Shown: piece by piece, positions 1-11,763 of the stretch
Position numbering within the stretch: position 1 is the first letter of the stretch
Layout of the letters: each line of letters begins with the position of its first letter
Origin: Elysia marginata
Lineage: Eukaryota > Mollusca > Gastropoda > Plakobranchidae
DNA length: 34,432 bases
Direction of reading: 5' to 3'
Assembly (NCBI GenBank): GCA_019649035.1
Contig: BMAT01007689.1
Span: 82,662 to 117,093, forward strand
Notes under the pieces: model-generated
Databases searched by the model: none
Told to the model about the DNA's origin: nothing
What the model saw: the letters and a program-made list of their open reading frames with translations, nothing else
Position numbers and translations under genes: made by a program

Positions 1-747
1 ATGCATCATTCTGAATTCTCTGGACATGCACCAAAACCTAGTCATTTTGAGGCTAAATCATGAAGGAATTAATATTTTTGCGTTATTACGGTTTTATGCG
101 CTAATTAATGAGTGAGAAGCTAAAAAATAAAATACTGATCTAGATAAGGCTCTACTGCGGAAAGTTCTTTTTTTTTTGGACGTCAGAGAGTGCGCTGACT
201 GAGGCCTTGTCTCATTCTTAGATTCTTTACTTTTGAAAAACCAATTCCATTATCTTTGCTTGAACCCGTGAAATTGCAGTCATTTTAGATGTATTAAAAA
301 GGAAAAGTGACTAACACAAAATGCCTCCCTTGATAAGTTCTCGTGAAAAACAACAAAGGAATTCAGCAGGCGTAAATGATTGGTAATTTCTATGTCATTA
401 ACCCATGCTTATTTTCTCTTTGACGTTGTATTTTTATGTATCAACATTTTGATATATCAACATATCGGTGCCCGAAAATAAGCAGGTTATACTGTATCTC
501 TGATACTAAAATTTATAAAAACTGGACCATATTCTTAACTTGAATAGCAGGAAAATCTTGTGAAATCTCTTTTATAAGGAGGGAAATCTAAAAGATTTAA
601 GTTTATTACATCAACTTTAGTGAAAAACAATGAGATAAGAGTAAACCTCTGTTCCTTAATACTTGTGCACTATGAAAAACTGTATTCAATAACAGCTGAC
701 TTTTTTTTTAAAGCCCCTTCATTGTTTTATTTTTCCCTCTTTTCTAG
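1..747. other. Intron sequence upstream of the first visible NFATC2IP exon
   Basis: AT-rich, with no coding segment that fits the incoming phase at 748. The upstream NFATC2IP exons are presumably before base 1. Confidence 0.5.
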
Positions 748-972
748 TGAAAACAGTTTCTCCCAAACAATCAAACTTACGGAAAAGGATGAGGACAAAG
801 AAATTGACAAAGATCAAACTGAAGTCACTGAGTTTGATGAGGGCAACGACAATGATGATGAGGATTCTGTGCTTGTTATAAGATCCCCTAGCCCACCCCC
901 ACAGTTTAAAGCAAAGCAAAAAGTGACAGCTCAAAGGAAAAGGCTGAACAAAAAAGTTTCAAATGCTTTACA
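748..972 (+). CDS. NFATC2IP: NFATC2IP exon: acidic linker with SIM-like motif
   Basis: Acceptor TTTTCTAG precedes 748 and donor GTGAGT starts at 973. The exon enters with the third base of a codon and leaves after two bases (CA), completed by A at 2879. It encodes acidic runs (KDEDKEIDKD, NDNDDEDS) followed by VLVI at 869-880 and a basic tail (QRKRLNKK). Confidence 0.85.
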
Positions 973-3900
973 GTGAGTTCTTGAACTATGTAATGTTCAC
1001 ATGTATTTTAATTTAATTTTTAAAAAATTAAAATTTAATGTGAGGTGGTTTTTTTTTCTGTTATGCGGAATATTTTTTATGCTTTAGAATTTTTTTCTTG
1101 TTATGGCTATTCTCACCACCAAAACAAAATTGGAGATTTGTGTTATTATGGTAATAAATTGAAGGCCAGTTCCGATTATGTATCCCCATTTGATATCCTA
1201 TAGAAAATCTATAGTTGTCTGTGACAAGTGGGGAATCTGATCTAACCATAATAATCAAGAAATATGTAAAGCAACTTCAGTTTATATTCCCATAGATTAA
1301 CTATTTTCTGAGTTCTCCGCCCTCTACCAAAGTCTGCTAAGTGAAATTAATGCAACTCTTTTTAAGAGACAAAGTATCATTTGTTCTGTTATTTTATCTG
1401 TGGAAACTTGATTCTACGACAAGATAAACAGTCCCACAATCTCATAAATTGTATTACTAGTCTAATACCCTAAAACTAATATTATAACGGAGGCTGTTTT
1501 GTCTGTCTGGCTCACCAAAGCGGATTCTTTATAGTAATAGATTGATATATCTATCAGGATCTGGGCCCAGGTCTACTGAGAACTACTGCGACAGTGTAGG
1601 TAGATTTAAATCCACAAGGAAGCACGGTAAATTTGGATGCATTGAGACATAGCTAATCTAAATATCTAGAAAATTCCTTTTCTTTCAACAACAACAAAGC
1701 ATGTTTGAGGAAAAAAAAACACCTTTGTATGCTCCAAAAGGAAAAAAACGCAAGGAAGTTGATTCAGACTCACAATAGAATGGAGACTGTACATAAGAAT
1801 ATAAAGTTACTATTGCCAAAAATTCTGTGTATTGCGAAAGCTCAGGTGGTAACGCCTGCGGGCCCAGTTTTTTTCCTCCTGAGGTCGCACGACTGAATCA
1901 CACAAAAGACTTTTGTTTAATCTAAATATGAGAAAGGATACATATTCTTTGCGTGAAATTTTATGAAGATAATTTTTTTAAGGCTAATAAATGGCCACAC
2001 TCATGAATCCACTTTAATCTATTTCCGGACAGATCTATTTAGCAAAGTAATAAAATTAAATAAAAAATAACTGTTAAAATTTAATAAAATGTAGATCTTG
2101 ATATAATTTTTAAAAAAAAGCTATGGATGGATATCTAAGCCAGTGGCTGCGTCTTCTATCTTGTTGTATCTCTAGCTTTCGTTAAAGTCAAAATTTTATC
2201 ACTCCGTTAAAATGTTAAAGGAAAGGGTTTTCTACTTAGAAATTCAAACCTATGATATTCATATTATAATTTTATTTTCTAACACTTCATGTCGCAGGAG
2301 AGTCTGTAAGTGTTTGTTGTGGAAAACTTAAAAAATAACAAGGGAGAAAGTTAAACATTTTTACATTAGACTTGTGCAGAGCCCTCGTAACGGACCACAG
2401 AAATTTCAATATATTTTATGGGTGGTCTGGCATTTAAATTTAGATAAATGATCACTTTTAATATGGGCTTGCGTAGATTACTGATAACACTCGCACCAGA
2501 AAATACTATCTAGGCCTAGCCTGCTAGATGTGAGAACTAGCCAAGGCTTTTTTTTTTGCCAAGGCCAGATAACTCTTAATTACAGTGCCTGTGAGAATAC
2601 CCTTAACAGGAACTATTTGCATTTTTCATTCAGAATATCCGGAGTAGTGTATCAGAGGTTTTTTTTATTCAGACATGAAAGGAAGCATTCAATCCCTCCT
2701 ATCCATCTTATAATCAAGTTTGCATTTATATATCTGCACTGTGAGTGTGAAAATTAATAAAATTTGGATGATTTTATCAATTCGAAGCAGACAACTTTAC
2801 AAATGTTTTCATCATATTTTTTAACTGGGTGAGAATGAAAAGATAAACACTGTCCTTTTTTGTTTTGAACTCTCTTAGAACCATCAATAATGTGAAGGGT
2901 AGGCTAGAAAAACTTGGCAAAATCACCCCAAAACAAAAGATCCGTGGACGACAATCAGATGTCATGATTATTGGTGAGGAGGAAGGCATCGCCAAGAAAG
3001 ACATGGTTGTGAAAGTTCGTTACTTGTCCACTGTTCACCGCATAAGTATGAATCTGGTGAGTGTTGTAGTTCAATTCCTATCTAAGATACTAAAAAAGTG
3101 TAGGCTTCTACTATCACTTATTTTGAAAAAAAAAATGGGATATTTAAAGACACACCCAATTGCAGTCACTGCAGTGTAAGGATATTGAAATGCTTTTTAA
3201 AAAAGTTTAAGTATCTTGTCATCATACTTGTTTATCATCCTAATATCAGATACTGTTATCAAAACAAAACTGACTTTTCTATAGAGAAGCACAAAATCAG
3301 TTCTTCACCTTTTTGTTCTTCAAGTTAGTCTTATTTCTTTCACCTGTATGCATAAAAGTATACAGCACCTCTGTACTTAAATAATCTTATTGAACTACTT
3401 CTACCACAAAGGGCTCTAAGTTTAAGATCATCCCAATAACATTTTTTGAATAAACAGTATGGTAAACTTAAGATTCAGCCATCGTGCTTTCTCTATCAAC
3501 GCCCTTAATGGATGAAATTCTTTACTTCAATATTTTAGAGAAATAACAGAAATGAGTTGAAAGCAAACTTTTAAACCTACATGTTTGCAAAATAGGGACT
3601 TTCAGGTTTTTCAGGTCATTCAGGTTTTTTTTTCATCCATTTATTGTTTATGTGTCTATGTCATTTTAACAACCGGCTCTGTGGCCTAGCGGTAAGACAC
3701 TTGCTCAGAGATCGGGATGTGTGGGTTCGATCCCCGGCCGAGTCAAACCAAGGACTTAAAAATTGGTATTAGCAGCTGATCCGCCTAGTGTCTGGCATTA
3801 TGGATTTGGTGCTAAGTCTGATCGGTCCGGTGTCAGGATAATGGGACTGGGTATGGTGTATGCAAGCGCTCCTTACATCACAGTGTGGCAGCTTGCTTTC

Positions 3901-6376
3901 AATTGTCCCAGCGCTGTCTCTGATATAACCTTGTAGTTGAAAAGACACGTTTAAATTCAAATTAACCATTTATTAATACAATATGCAACGTTAGGCTCAT
4001 TTTCAGGGTTTCTTTTCAAAACCATTTGGCATCCCTGACAAAAGCACCTCACTGGCTCTCAGCTGTGATGTTACTTCATTTTACAGAAGCTGAGAGGTTG
4101 TTTTTTTTAGGGGATGAGAGGCAGATATCAAGGGAAAAAGTATAGTAGTATTCCTTTCTTTGTAAAGGAAAAGCGTTTTGTTAAAAATGTTATTTTTTAA
4201 ATTATGCCTGTGCTGATGTATGTTTTTTTGATGTATGCTATATGAAGGGCATAGGACAGTCCTCTGTGATTATATGTTATACACGCACACTCAATTATTA
4301 TTATTATTATTATCATTATGAATGATATTTTAAGATTTAAACCCTGTCTGTGTGTTTTTCTAGGATGATACGCTGCATTCTCTCACAAGCCAGCTGAGTT
4401 CTATGCTTGAAGATGTTGAGGAGCATGCCCTAAGTTTGTTCTTGAGTGACCAGCTGTTGGATTTGTCCCTCACTGTGCGCTCTGCCAACCTATCTGTGGC
4501 AGATATCCTAGGTATGTGATACTGCTGGAGTTTGAAACTGGTTTCAGTTTATGCCATACATTTATTTTTAGGAAAACCAACGGTTACGTTTCACATTTCC
4601 CCAGAAGGCACACTGAACATTGTAGCCCTTTTTTTTTTCAGGCTTAACAAAATTGTAACTAGTGACCGTAGGAATCCATTCCACCACCCCCCCTCCCCCT
4701 GCCCTCCCACACACACATTTACCTATTTTCCTCTCTTTCGGCTAGGAATCAACCAAATTGTGTTTGCAATACTCAAAATAAAGCTATGACAATTCCTTTT
4801 ATAAGAAATTGCTAGAAACTGCAATGTGAATGTTGTGACTACTTTTAGTCCGTCATAGTAGATTTTCTAGAATTTAAAAATAATGCTAATGGTGTGCCAT
4901 ACTTTTAAGGAGCTTAATCTCTTCATCTAGCCAAGAATTGAATTAGCGTTTAACAGTCTGTCTTATTACTTAAAGCCTATATCTAGCCAGAATGACCTCT
5001 TGGTAAAAGTAAAGTTGAGTCCATGTTATTCAAACAGGAATAATTCAATTTATTTACCTTAATGGTTCAAATTATTTCCTAAGTTTACACTTTATTCAGA
5101 TTACCAATTTTATCCTCCTTCTGATTATACTTATGATCTGATTTCTATATAATTTAAAGTTAAATTTTGTTTTCATGGGAATCTAAAGATCTGAATTAGA
5201 CTATCATGTTTTTACATGAAATTCAAATATAAAATATTGGTGCTGCTTCTTTGTATCTAATCTCAACAACTTTTTCATTGATCTGAAGTCCATACTTTAA
5301 AGTTAATTGTATAGCCGTGCATGCAGTGTTAAATCTAGATAAAGGATATAGATTAGAGGATCCAGACAATCTAGGGTCTAGGTTTTGTAGCCCTCAAAAT
5401 ATAGGTTGTCTGGTTGAGCTAATTGTACGGATCATTGGGTACTCATAGTTACACAGATGGCATACAGTAGAGCTTAAATAATTCAATCCTAGATAATTCT
5501 AATACTTTTTTATTTTAAACTATATGGAGGTAATAGATTTCAATCGTCTTTGATAATAATACTCTTATTTTTTATTTGATAATTTGGAGTTAAATTTTGT
5601 TCCTTTTGGTTTAAAAGTATCTGGACTGAACTGATATAGACCAGTATATGAGGGCGTAAGGCTGATCATGCTCTTGCTATTATGTTGCTACAGACTGCCA
5701 TCACATCAAACCATCAGACACATCAGAATCAACCGAGGACAGCATTAGTCTGGTGGTGCAGTGTCGCCACAGTCGAAGTAAAACAACTATCATGACCAAC
5801 AAGGTATGTTTTTCTCACTCCTGTCAAGCTCACCTCCTGGTCTCGAACTTCATCATCTGAGTTTTCTGTTATAATTTCTCAATTTCCTCTACATGATTGG
5901 TCTTATTATTAAAAATGTCAAGCTTTTACAATTCTTATTCTTGTTATATAATAACAAAACAATACAAATTTTTTACTCATGTTATATTTTCTTAACTATG
6001 ATTAAATGTAAGCAGACAATGCTTTGCTCCCAGGAAAGTATTTTTATTCTAAATATTTTTAATAACTCATCCAACCAATTTATGTTTATTGCATTTTCAT
6101 TCTGTTCATCATATCAATCTCCTCTACCCTCAATTTTTTCATGTATTTGCTCAAAATCATTCTCTGGCATACAATGTCAATATCAACTGTTTTTGTATTC
6201 TGTGTTTCCAGCGTCAGCCATTGAAATGTGTACTTGAGCAATATGCAAAAAAGACTGGCTTGAACCCAGGCTCTATGAGGCTGGTGTTTGATGGCGAGGA
6301 TGTTGACCCACGCCACACACCCCACAAGCTGGACATGGAGGACATGGATATTGTGGATGTTATAGTGACCAGATGA
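748..6376 (+). CDS. NFATC2IP: NFATC2-interacting protein / Rad60-family SUMO-like domain protein (3' five exons, N-terminus outside window)
   Basis: Coding exons 748-972, 2879-3056, 4364-4511, 5694-5803 and 6212-6376 all have AG acceptors and GT donors, and the frame is preserved at each join. They give 274 residues to the TGA at 6374-6376. Residues 1-75 are charged and acidic, with a DDEDSVLVI patch and SPSPPP. Residues about 110-180 look like the first SUMO-like domain (KVRYLSTVHRISMNL to VADILDC). Residues about 200-274 form the second (PLKCVLEQYAKKTGL, MRLVFDGEDVDP, DMEDMDIVDVIVTR). The chain ends without the Gly-Gly needed for conjugation, as in the Rad60/Esc2/NFATC2IP family. Known members are nuclear SUMO-pathway adaptors linked to genome stability, and the human protein also to NFAT signalling. 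Exon 748 begins in mid-codon, so at least one upstream coding exon is missing from the window; the human protein is about 420 residues. The family call rests on motif recognition, not a search. Confidence 0.88.
973..2878. other. NFATC2IP intron (1.9 kb)
   Basis: AT-rich with several homopolymer runs. I see no gene or recognisable repeat. Short open frames such as 1705-1896 and 2530-2757 lack coding character. Confidence 0.6.
2879..3056 (+). CDS. NFATC2IP: NFATC2IP exon: start of first SUMO-like domain
   Basis: Acceptor CTCTTAG precedes 2879 and donor GTGAGT starts at 3057; the exon ends in phase 0. It encodes a basic stretch, then EEEGIAKKDMVVKVRYLSTV, where the first beta strands of the SUMO-like fold begin. 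Confidence 0.87.
3673..3970 (+). repeat. tRNA-derived SINE in an NFATC2IP intron, sense orientation
   Basis: Bases 3673-3745 resemble a tRNA, with a Pol III A box (TGGCCTAGCGG, 3682-3692) and B box (GGTTCGATCCC, 3724-3734). The acceptor arms pair poorly and the sequence continues directly into a non-tRNA body of about 225 bases ending near TTGAAAAGACACGTTTAAATTC. Head plus body is SINE architecture, not a working tRNA gene. It sits between the exons ending at 3056 and starting at 4364. The body was not matched to a named family. Confidence 0.75.
4293..4320. repeat. (ATT)n microsatellite
   Basis: ATT triplets, with one ATC interruption, about 45 bases before the acceptor of the exon at 4364. 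Confidence 0.8.
4364..4511 (+). CDS. NFATC2IP: NFATC2IP exon: body of first SUMO-like domain
   Basis: A polypyrimidine tract and TAG precede 4364; donor GTATGT starts at 4512. Phase 0 in, phase 1 out. It encodes DDTLHSLTSQLSSMLEDVEE and then RSANLSVADIL, which matches the helix and last strand of a ubiquitin-like fold. Confidence 0.87.
5694..5803 (+). CDS. NFATC2IP: NFATC2IP exon: linker and first strand of second SUMO-like domain
   Basis: Acceptor CTACAG precedes 5694 and donor GTATGT starts at 5804. The split codon G|AC gives Asp. It encodes DCHHIKPSDTSESTEDS, an acidic Ser/Thr-rich linker, then ISLVVQCRHSRSKTTIMTNK. Confidence 0.86.
6212..6376 (+). CDS. NFATC2IP: NFATC2IP terminal coding exon: second SUMO-like domain
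   Basis: Acceptor TTTCCAG precedes 6212, phase 0. It encodes RQPLKCVLEQYAKKTG, then MRLVFDGEDVDPRHTPHKL and MEDMDIVDVIVTR before the TGA. The FDGEDV core and acidic DMED turn are typical of SUMO-like domains. Confidence 0.9.
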   Translation, partial: RQPLKCVLEQYAKKTGLNPGSMRLVFDGEDVDPRHTPHKLDMEDMDIVDVIVTR

Positions 6377-6545
6377 TTCACAGTGCATTGATGCTGTTAC
6401 TTACTGGCAGGTTGAGAAGGAATCGCAAGATGATAAAAGAAACTTAATGTTTCATTTCCATCCCATCCAAGATTTGAAAGAGCACAACCCAAAATATTGA
6501 TGAAATGGATGTGGTAAAAATAAAAACTGCAAGTCTTGATGATAT
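6377..6545 (+). promoter_or_regulatory. NFATC2IP: NFATC2IP 3' UTR with candidate polyadenylation signal
   Basis: An AATAAA hexamer lies at 6519-6524, about 145 bases after the stop codon, and is the first canonical signal on this strand. The cleavage site itself cannot be read from sequence. Confidence 0.5.
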
Positions 6546-8400
6546 ATAAATAATAGAAAAATTCTTAAAGCCGTGATGAAAGGAAAACAATGTCAAAATT
6601 TTATTGAAAAAGTCTTAGCCTTTTTTTTTGTCTTCTCACAACTTGTACAAACTATAGATATCTTAGTATAATTTACTACAACTAGTTAAGCATTTTCTGT
6701 GACAGACTTGTTCTTTTTTAAAAGATCTTTTCTTGATAGCCAGTAAAATATGTACACCTATCAGCCTGCAAAGTCTCCATTCCTTAGTTTGTTGGATTTT
6801 TATCTTATTGCATGGGATTAGTAAGGAAACAAATTGCGAGACAGCTGTCTTTTCAGTTGAAAGACAGTTTTCAGGCATTTTGAGATGTATACATTATTTG
6901 CAACAACAAACATTTCTTAACAAAATGATGCTTACAGGTTAAGAAATGCCTGTAGCTTAGATTCAAGTGGTTCACGGTGATTAAATTCTATACCTACTTG
7001 AGAGGAATTGTCTTCATAGCTGTTGCAACTTGAGACTACAAGTTCCCAGCTGCATCTCAAATATTGGTTTTCTTTATTTCTCTTACCTTTGATCTTATTT
7101 TCATTTCGATAAATCAACTTTCAATTTATGTTTACTCATTCAATATTTTTTATGCCCATACCATTGACCAAATTTATTATGTGTATATAAGAACATCCAT
7201 GGTTGGGCTGTTTAAAATGTTTTGATCGGCATTGGTTAAAGAAAAGTACAAATATCTGAGAAACCAGGAAACATGAATTAATGTTTGTTTCCCCTTGTAT
7301 TGTAAGTCCTTGAGTTATAAAAAAAAATGACATTGTTGAAGTGACAGGGCTGGGAATCTTCTACCCTTAGAAGTAATTCCGCCTAAACCTGTCCGCGAAT
7401 CCTGTTGTCCAATTTTTTGCGGTTTAAAAAGACGGAAAACTATCCCTTCTTATAGTCTGCCGCTCATGAAGTTGAAAATTATAAAACTTGGTGAAAGTTT
7501 TGAATGCCGAAGGAAACATTGTGTTTGTCTTTTTTCTGTGAAAGACTGCCGGTTATTTGTGTGATGCTTTCGATATTTGGTAACTAATCTATCGTAATCA
7601 GCTTAGTATAAAGAAGAAAATGATTCTATTGATATTACATTTTTATCAGGTGAAAAACAATTTAGCCAATGTTCTATTTCTATTGTTTATTCCTCCGAGT
7701 TTAATCTTCCTTCCTTCTTCTCCTTGGCCGAACCTAATTTGAAACCCCACTCAATGAGACCTGTACACGAAACATAAACATACCTCCCGGTGCTTGTCCA
7801 GCGATATATGCTGCCTAGAGCTGAGCGCCACTGCTACTCTGCTAGTAAAAGGATTAAGCCCGATGTTATGAGTGGGATTTTTCCTACCCTTGTTTCATGG
7901 AAAATTTTCATCTCCCATCGAACAAAAACAAGAGTCTAAATCAAGCAGCATGTTTTAAAAATCTTGATTTTTTTTAAACGTGTCGATTTGTTCGTGTCCA
8001 CAGGGCTAGGCCTAGTCAGTTGAGAATGCCTGGTCTGTCGAACCAACATTTGGTACAATGTGAAAAAAAACCTCCTTTTTAAATTCAAAGAATCTCTGTA
8101 TATTAAAATTCAATTATAATTAAAAATTATCCCCATATTTTTGTTTTAGATATCTCTTCTCTAGTGGTTTCCATCATTCTAGGACCGAAAATTGCAATCT
8201 CGTTGAATTTACAGTGTATGTGACCTTGATTTATATCATTCAACAATTCAACATATATAACTATAGGCAGAGTTTTTTATGACTTACGCTCAGATCGCAA
8301 TATATTTTCCAATCTAGAGATGACTTGTGTCTATATTTTAACTTCTACAATCGTAGTACTGTTGGTTCTACTTTACCTGGATCTCTAGGTCTGATATGGC
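6546..8400. other. Intergenic, no feature recognised
   Basis: AT-rich with scattered stops in all frames. No gene, RNA or recognised mobile element is visible. Confidence 0.5.
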
Positions 8401-8412
8401 GTTGTTGAGCTT

Positions 8413-8497
8413 AATCCTGGGATTGGCCTGCTGGTGCTAAAATGGGTTATCGCCTTTTTCATTTTGTCAGTATTACCAGCAGGCCAATGCCAGGATT
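8413..8497. repeat. Inverted repeat: 23-bp stem with 39-base loop
   Basis: 8413-8435 (AATCCTGGGATTGGC...) is the reverse complement of 8475-8497 with one mismatch. Outer ends read TAATCC...GGATTA, so a TA target duplication is possible. It could be a very short MITE or a transcribed hairpin. Confidence 0.7.
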
Positions 8498-9090
8498 ATC
8501 TCGTAAAAGCATAGCTTGCAATATTCAAGTGCTTTTATTGGACTGGTATTGATACCTGGTACAACTAAAATGTTCACTCCTAGAAATTTGTTACTTTTTT
8601 ATATTGGCACTGGTTAAATTTTGTCGTACTGTCCATTTGGCCTTGACGAATCGAAGGTACAAAACTGTTACAAGATCCATGGATCTAATCTATAATTTAC
8701 AACTGGGCTTAATTTGGCAGGCCAGAACTTAAATAAAATTACATTTGATCATTTCTTTATTTTATTAAGGCCAAATGAACAGGATCACCATCAGTGCCCT
8801 GTGATTGAGACCTTGAATTAGATCCAGATCTTTAAGGGGCTCTTAATCTGTATACTGTCAAACCACCTTGTCGCAGATTATGAAAAAAAAAAAAGTGAAA
8901 TTAGATCTAAGCTTGGAGTGTATAGTTTGAGAGGGCAGGATTTCTGCACTGGGATGCCACTAGATCTAGATTCTATTTATTTTTAGTTTAATACTCTTCA
9001 TTTCTTCTTATGATTGACTTTATGTTTGTATTGAAAAAAGCTAATTCATGGCATTACACAGGATCCTTATGTTTAGTAAAGAGCCCTAAT

Positions 9091-9246
9091 TACAGTGGAA
9101 TCCTCCTAAGATAAACCCCTCTGGGCCCAAATAAAAAGTTTATTTTATCTTAAGTCTATATTAAGTAGTAGCATTGTAAAGAAAAAAAAAGGGAAAGGGA
9201 CCAAGACCTTAGCCCAAAGGGTTTATCTTGAGCGGATTCCATTGTA
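9091..9246. mobile_element. MITE with imperfect 36-bp terminal inverted repeats and TA target duplication
   Basis: The left end is TA|CAGTGGAATCCTCCTAAG and continues through ATAAACCCCTCTGGG. The right end, reverse-complemented, is TA|CAATGGAATCCGCTCAAG and continues through ATAAACCCTTTGGG. About 150 bases lie between TA dinucleotides, with no coding capacity. TA duplication and CAGTGGAA-type ends fit non-autonomous Tc1/mariner-superfamily (pogo-like) elements; the subfamily is inference. Confidence 0.75.
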
Positions 9247-9798
9247 CTCTTTATTACCCTTTGTTTGGCCTTTAATGTTTGATATAGTTAAGGAAAATTA
9301 ATGTCATTGCGCAGGACTCTTGTTTTTAAAAATTCTAAAGCATTTGTGATCATGAAATTTAGGCATAGCTAGCTCATGGGTGTAAATTAATTATTTAACG
9401 AAAAACATTAATGATTACTAAACTGGTATATTTTATGTGTGGAAAAAGATTGATATCACTGAATTTTGGAACATTTTTTTCTTATTTACATATATACTTC
9501 TGTGACTTGATTTGTTTAGTATTCTAATGATTGATAGTACTTACAAGGTTTTGTTATTAATTTAATGTATCCACATGAAATTCTCTCACTATGAAAACAT
9601 AAAATGTAGAGAAAGTTTGAAGCTGATGCTATGTTACTGGCACATGTATTTACCCTAAACAGCTATGGGTATTTTATTTTCATTCACTGTATTAAAAAAA
9701 TGTATTATTTGCAAGAAAGATATTTCAAGAGAAAATTTGTTTTGGATAGCCCGAATAGCCTTTATTTTATTATTTTAGTCCCATTTTCAAAGATTTTT

Positions 9799-9875
9799 TG
9801 GGGGAGCATGCCCCCGAACCCCCCTAGGAGTGGGAGAGCTCCCACTTTGGGCGGTCACACCTGTACTTTCAGTCT
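9799..9875. repeat. GC-rich block with two short palindromes
   Basis: GGGGG-AGCATG-CCCCC (9800-9815) and GTGGGAG-AG-CTCCCAC (9829-9844) stand out sharply from AT-rich flanks. It resembles a fragment of a dispersed repeat, but no family was identified. Confidence 0.45.
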
Positions 9876-9885
9876 TTTGGGGTGA

Positions 9886-11530
9886 TGGCCATTCCTGGCC
9901 CTGAAGTGAAATATTTACAGATTTTTAACAAAAGTTAATTTGTTTTCTGTCCCTCCCTTTTTGTGTAGTTAAAAAAAGTGTAACTGTAAGCACTTCCTCA
10001 TAAGTCAATCTTGGATGAGCCAGAGCATACACACACCCATCAATAAAGAAAGTAAGGAAACTTTTATTTTACTTCCTGTGTGCTGCTTCAATGCCGTTTT
10101 TTGTCAACTTTGAATGAGTTTGGTGAGACGGTATATTTTTTTTTATACCAAAAATCTCCCAACATGCGCACCAAACACACCCTCAGTTGCAGAATGAAAA
10201 AGTAAAGAATTGCCTTTATTAATCACTGTTTGAAGTTTCAATGCCCTTTTATTTCAGTAAAAAGACATACCTGCTTATACTTTTATAGTACAGAAATGTG
10301 TTCATTATTTTGTTGGTTTACCCAAAGAGTACGGTGTCTAGTATTTGTTATGAAAAAACTGTTTTTCATGTCCAATTTATATCATGTAATTTGAATGCAT
10401 TTAACATAAAATTAAAAGAATACAATGAAATAAATATGACTTTCAAGTTTTTATTTTTCAATTGCCTTTTTTTTTTGAGTAGCTATTCATAAACATGGGC
10501 TCCACAGAGCAAGCTCAAGGTATGGCACCTTCAGTCCATGCTTATAGTATACCTAAAATTCGCTGTTCTCACTCTTTGTCTATAACATCTGCTCCACTTC
10601 ACTAAAATCAAATGAGTACGGTAATAAAACCAACACGTTCACAAGGAAAGATCTGGTTCATCACAGGTCTTTGAGGGGTGGCAATGCAAGGGAAAGCTAA
10701 AAGTACTACAAAAACTGATGTCCTAGAGGGGTATAGTATACAGTAACAAAGTGTATGAAAAACAATGGAAGTGGTCAAGAAGCAAAAAAATGTCTCAGGA
10801 TTAAAAATATATATTATAAGTTGCCAAACCCAGACTGATCTGAAGCACTAGGTACATTCACAGCTTAATGGTTGTAGAAATCGGAGGGCAAAAAGAAATA
10901 AAAAAGAGAAAAATGATAATTATGCTTGATAGATCAGATAAAGCGGAAAGAATATTCTAGAACAGTAGACTAGAAGGGTCCATACTGCAGTCCAGCAACT
11001 TCAAAAAGACCAAAAGAATGAGAAAGAAGTTGCAGTAGTTTGATTATATCAATACATGTACATGTACTTTCTTTGTCGGGCAACCTTTGAAAGGTGAAAA
11101 TAGAAAAAAACCCTTTATGTCAGCTGGAGCGAATGTGAGGAAACTCTTAAATATCCCAATAAATGAAGTTTTGTTGGTTGATGCTAAAGCATATTTAGAA
11201 CTACTACTTTCTTAATTTTCCCAAGGTTTTTTTTTAAAGACTTTATACTGTAGAAGTTGGAAACATAATTTTACAAAGATCAAAATGTTTCAAAACCATA
11301 TCAATTCAAAAGTCGGTAGACTACATTGTCCCCCCCCTCTCCTAAATTTTACATTGATACGTTGATAAAAAAAATTGCATCTATGTTAAATCAAAACGTA
11401 TTGGGATTAGATTATATTTACAGTACACGGAATCAAGAACAGAAGAGTTGTTTTATTTTGTAATACTCTTATTTATTTAACTGGCCTCAAGACTATAGAT
11501 CTTGAATATGGAAAAAAGTAAAGCATACAT
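9886..11530. other. Intergenic, no gene recognised
   Basis: AT-rich sequence with a TACATGTACATGTA palindrome near 11053. No coding or mobile feature could be supported. Confidence 0.5.
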
Positions 11531-11534
11531 GTAG

Positions 11535-11683
11535 TTCAATTCAATTCAAATTTATTCAGTCAATAACAAGTTTTATACGTAAATGTATTAAGAATAATCA
11601 TGGCTTATTCAGGCCAAAACTACCAGTGTTATTATAAGCACACATAAGTACAGCATTGAAGAGGAACACTATTAAACACGATC

Positions 11684-11690
<7 letters not shown>
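11535..11690 (-). mobile_element. Probable LINE 3' end fragment, minus strand
   Basis: Read on the minus strand, 11556-11535 is AATAAA followed by repeated TTGAA units, the style of 3' tail seen in several non-LTR retrotransposons. No coding part is visible. The same AATAAA could instead serve as a distal polyadenylation signal for the P450 transcript. Confidence 0.35.
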
Positions 11691-11749
<59 letters not shown>

Positions 11750-11763
11750 CCTCCTCCTCTCTC
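11687..11763. repeat. (CT)n microsatellite
   Basis: A nearly pure CT run of about 60 bases from 11687, followed by a degenerate CT/CTT tail. Confidence 0.95.

Noticed and set aside
3673..3745. Functional tRNA gene
   Set aside because: Acceptor ends pair poorly and the sequence runs into a SINE body.
6086..6388. Antisense gene over the NFATC2IP last exon
   Set aside because: Shadow of the real coding exon.
8629..8782. 16-bp inverted repeat CTGTCCATTTGGCCTT
   Set aside because: Arms about 120 bases apart with no extension or target duplication; may be chance.
9631..9885. 84-residue plus-strand frame
   Set aside because: Crosses AT-rich DNA into the GC-rich repeat block; no coding character.
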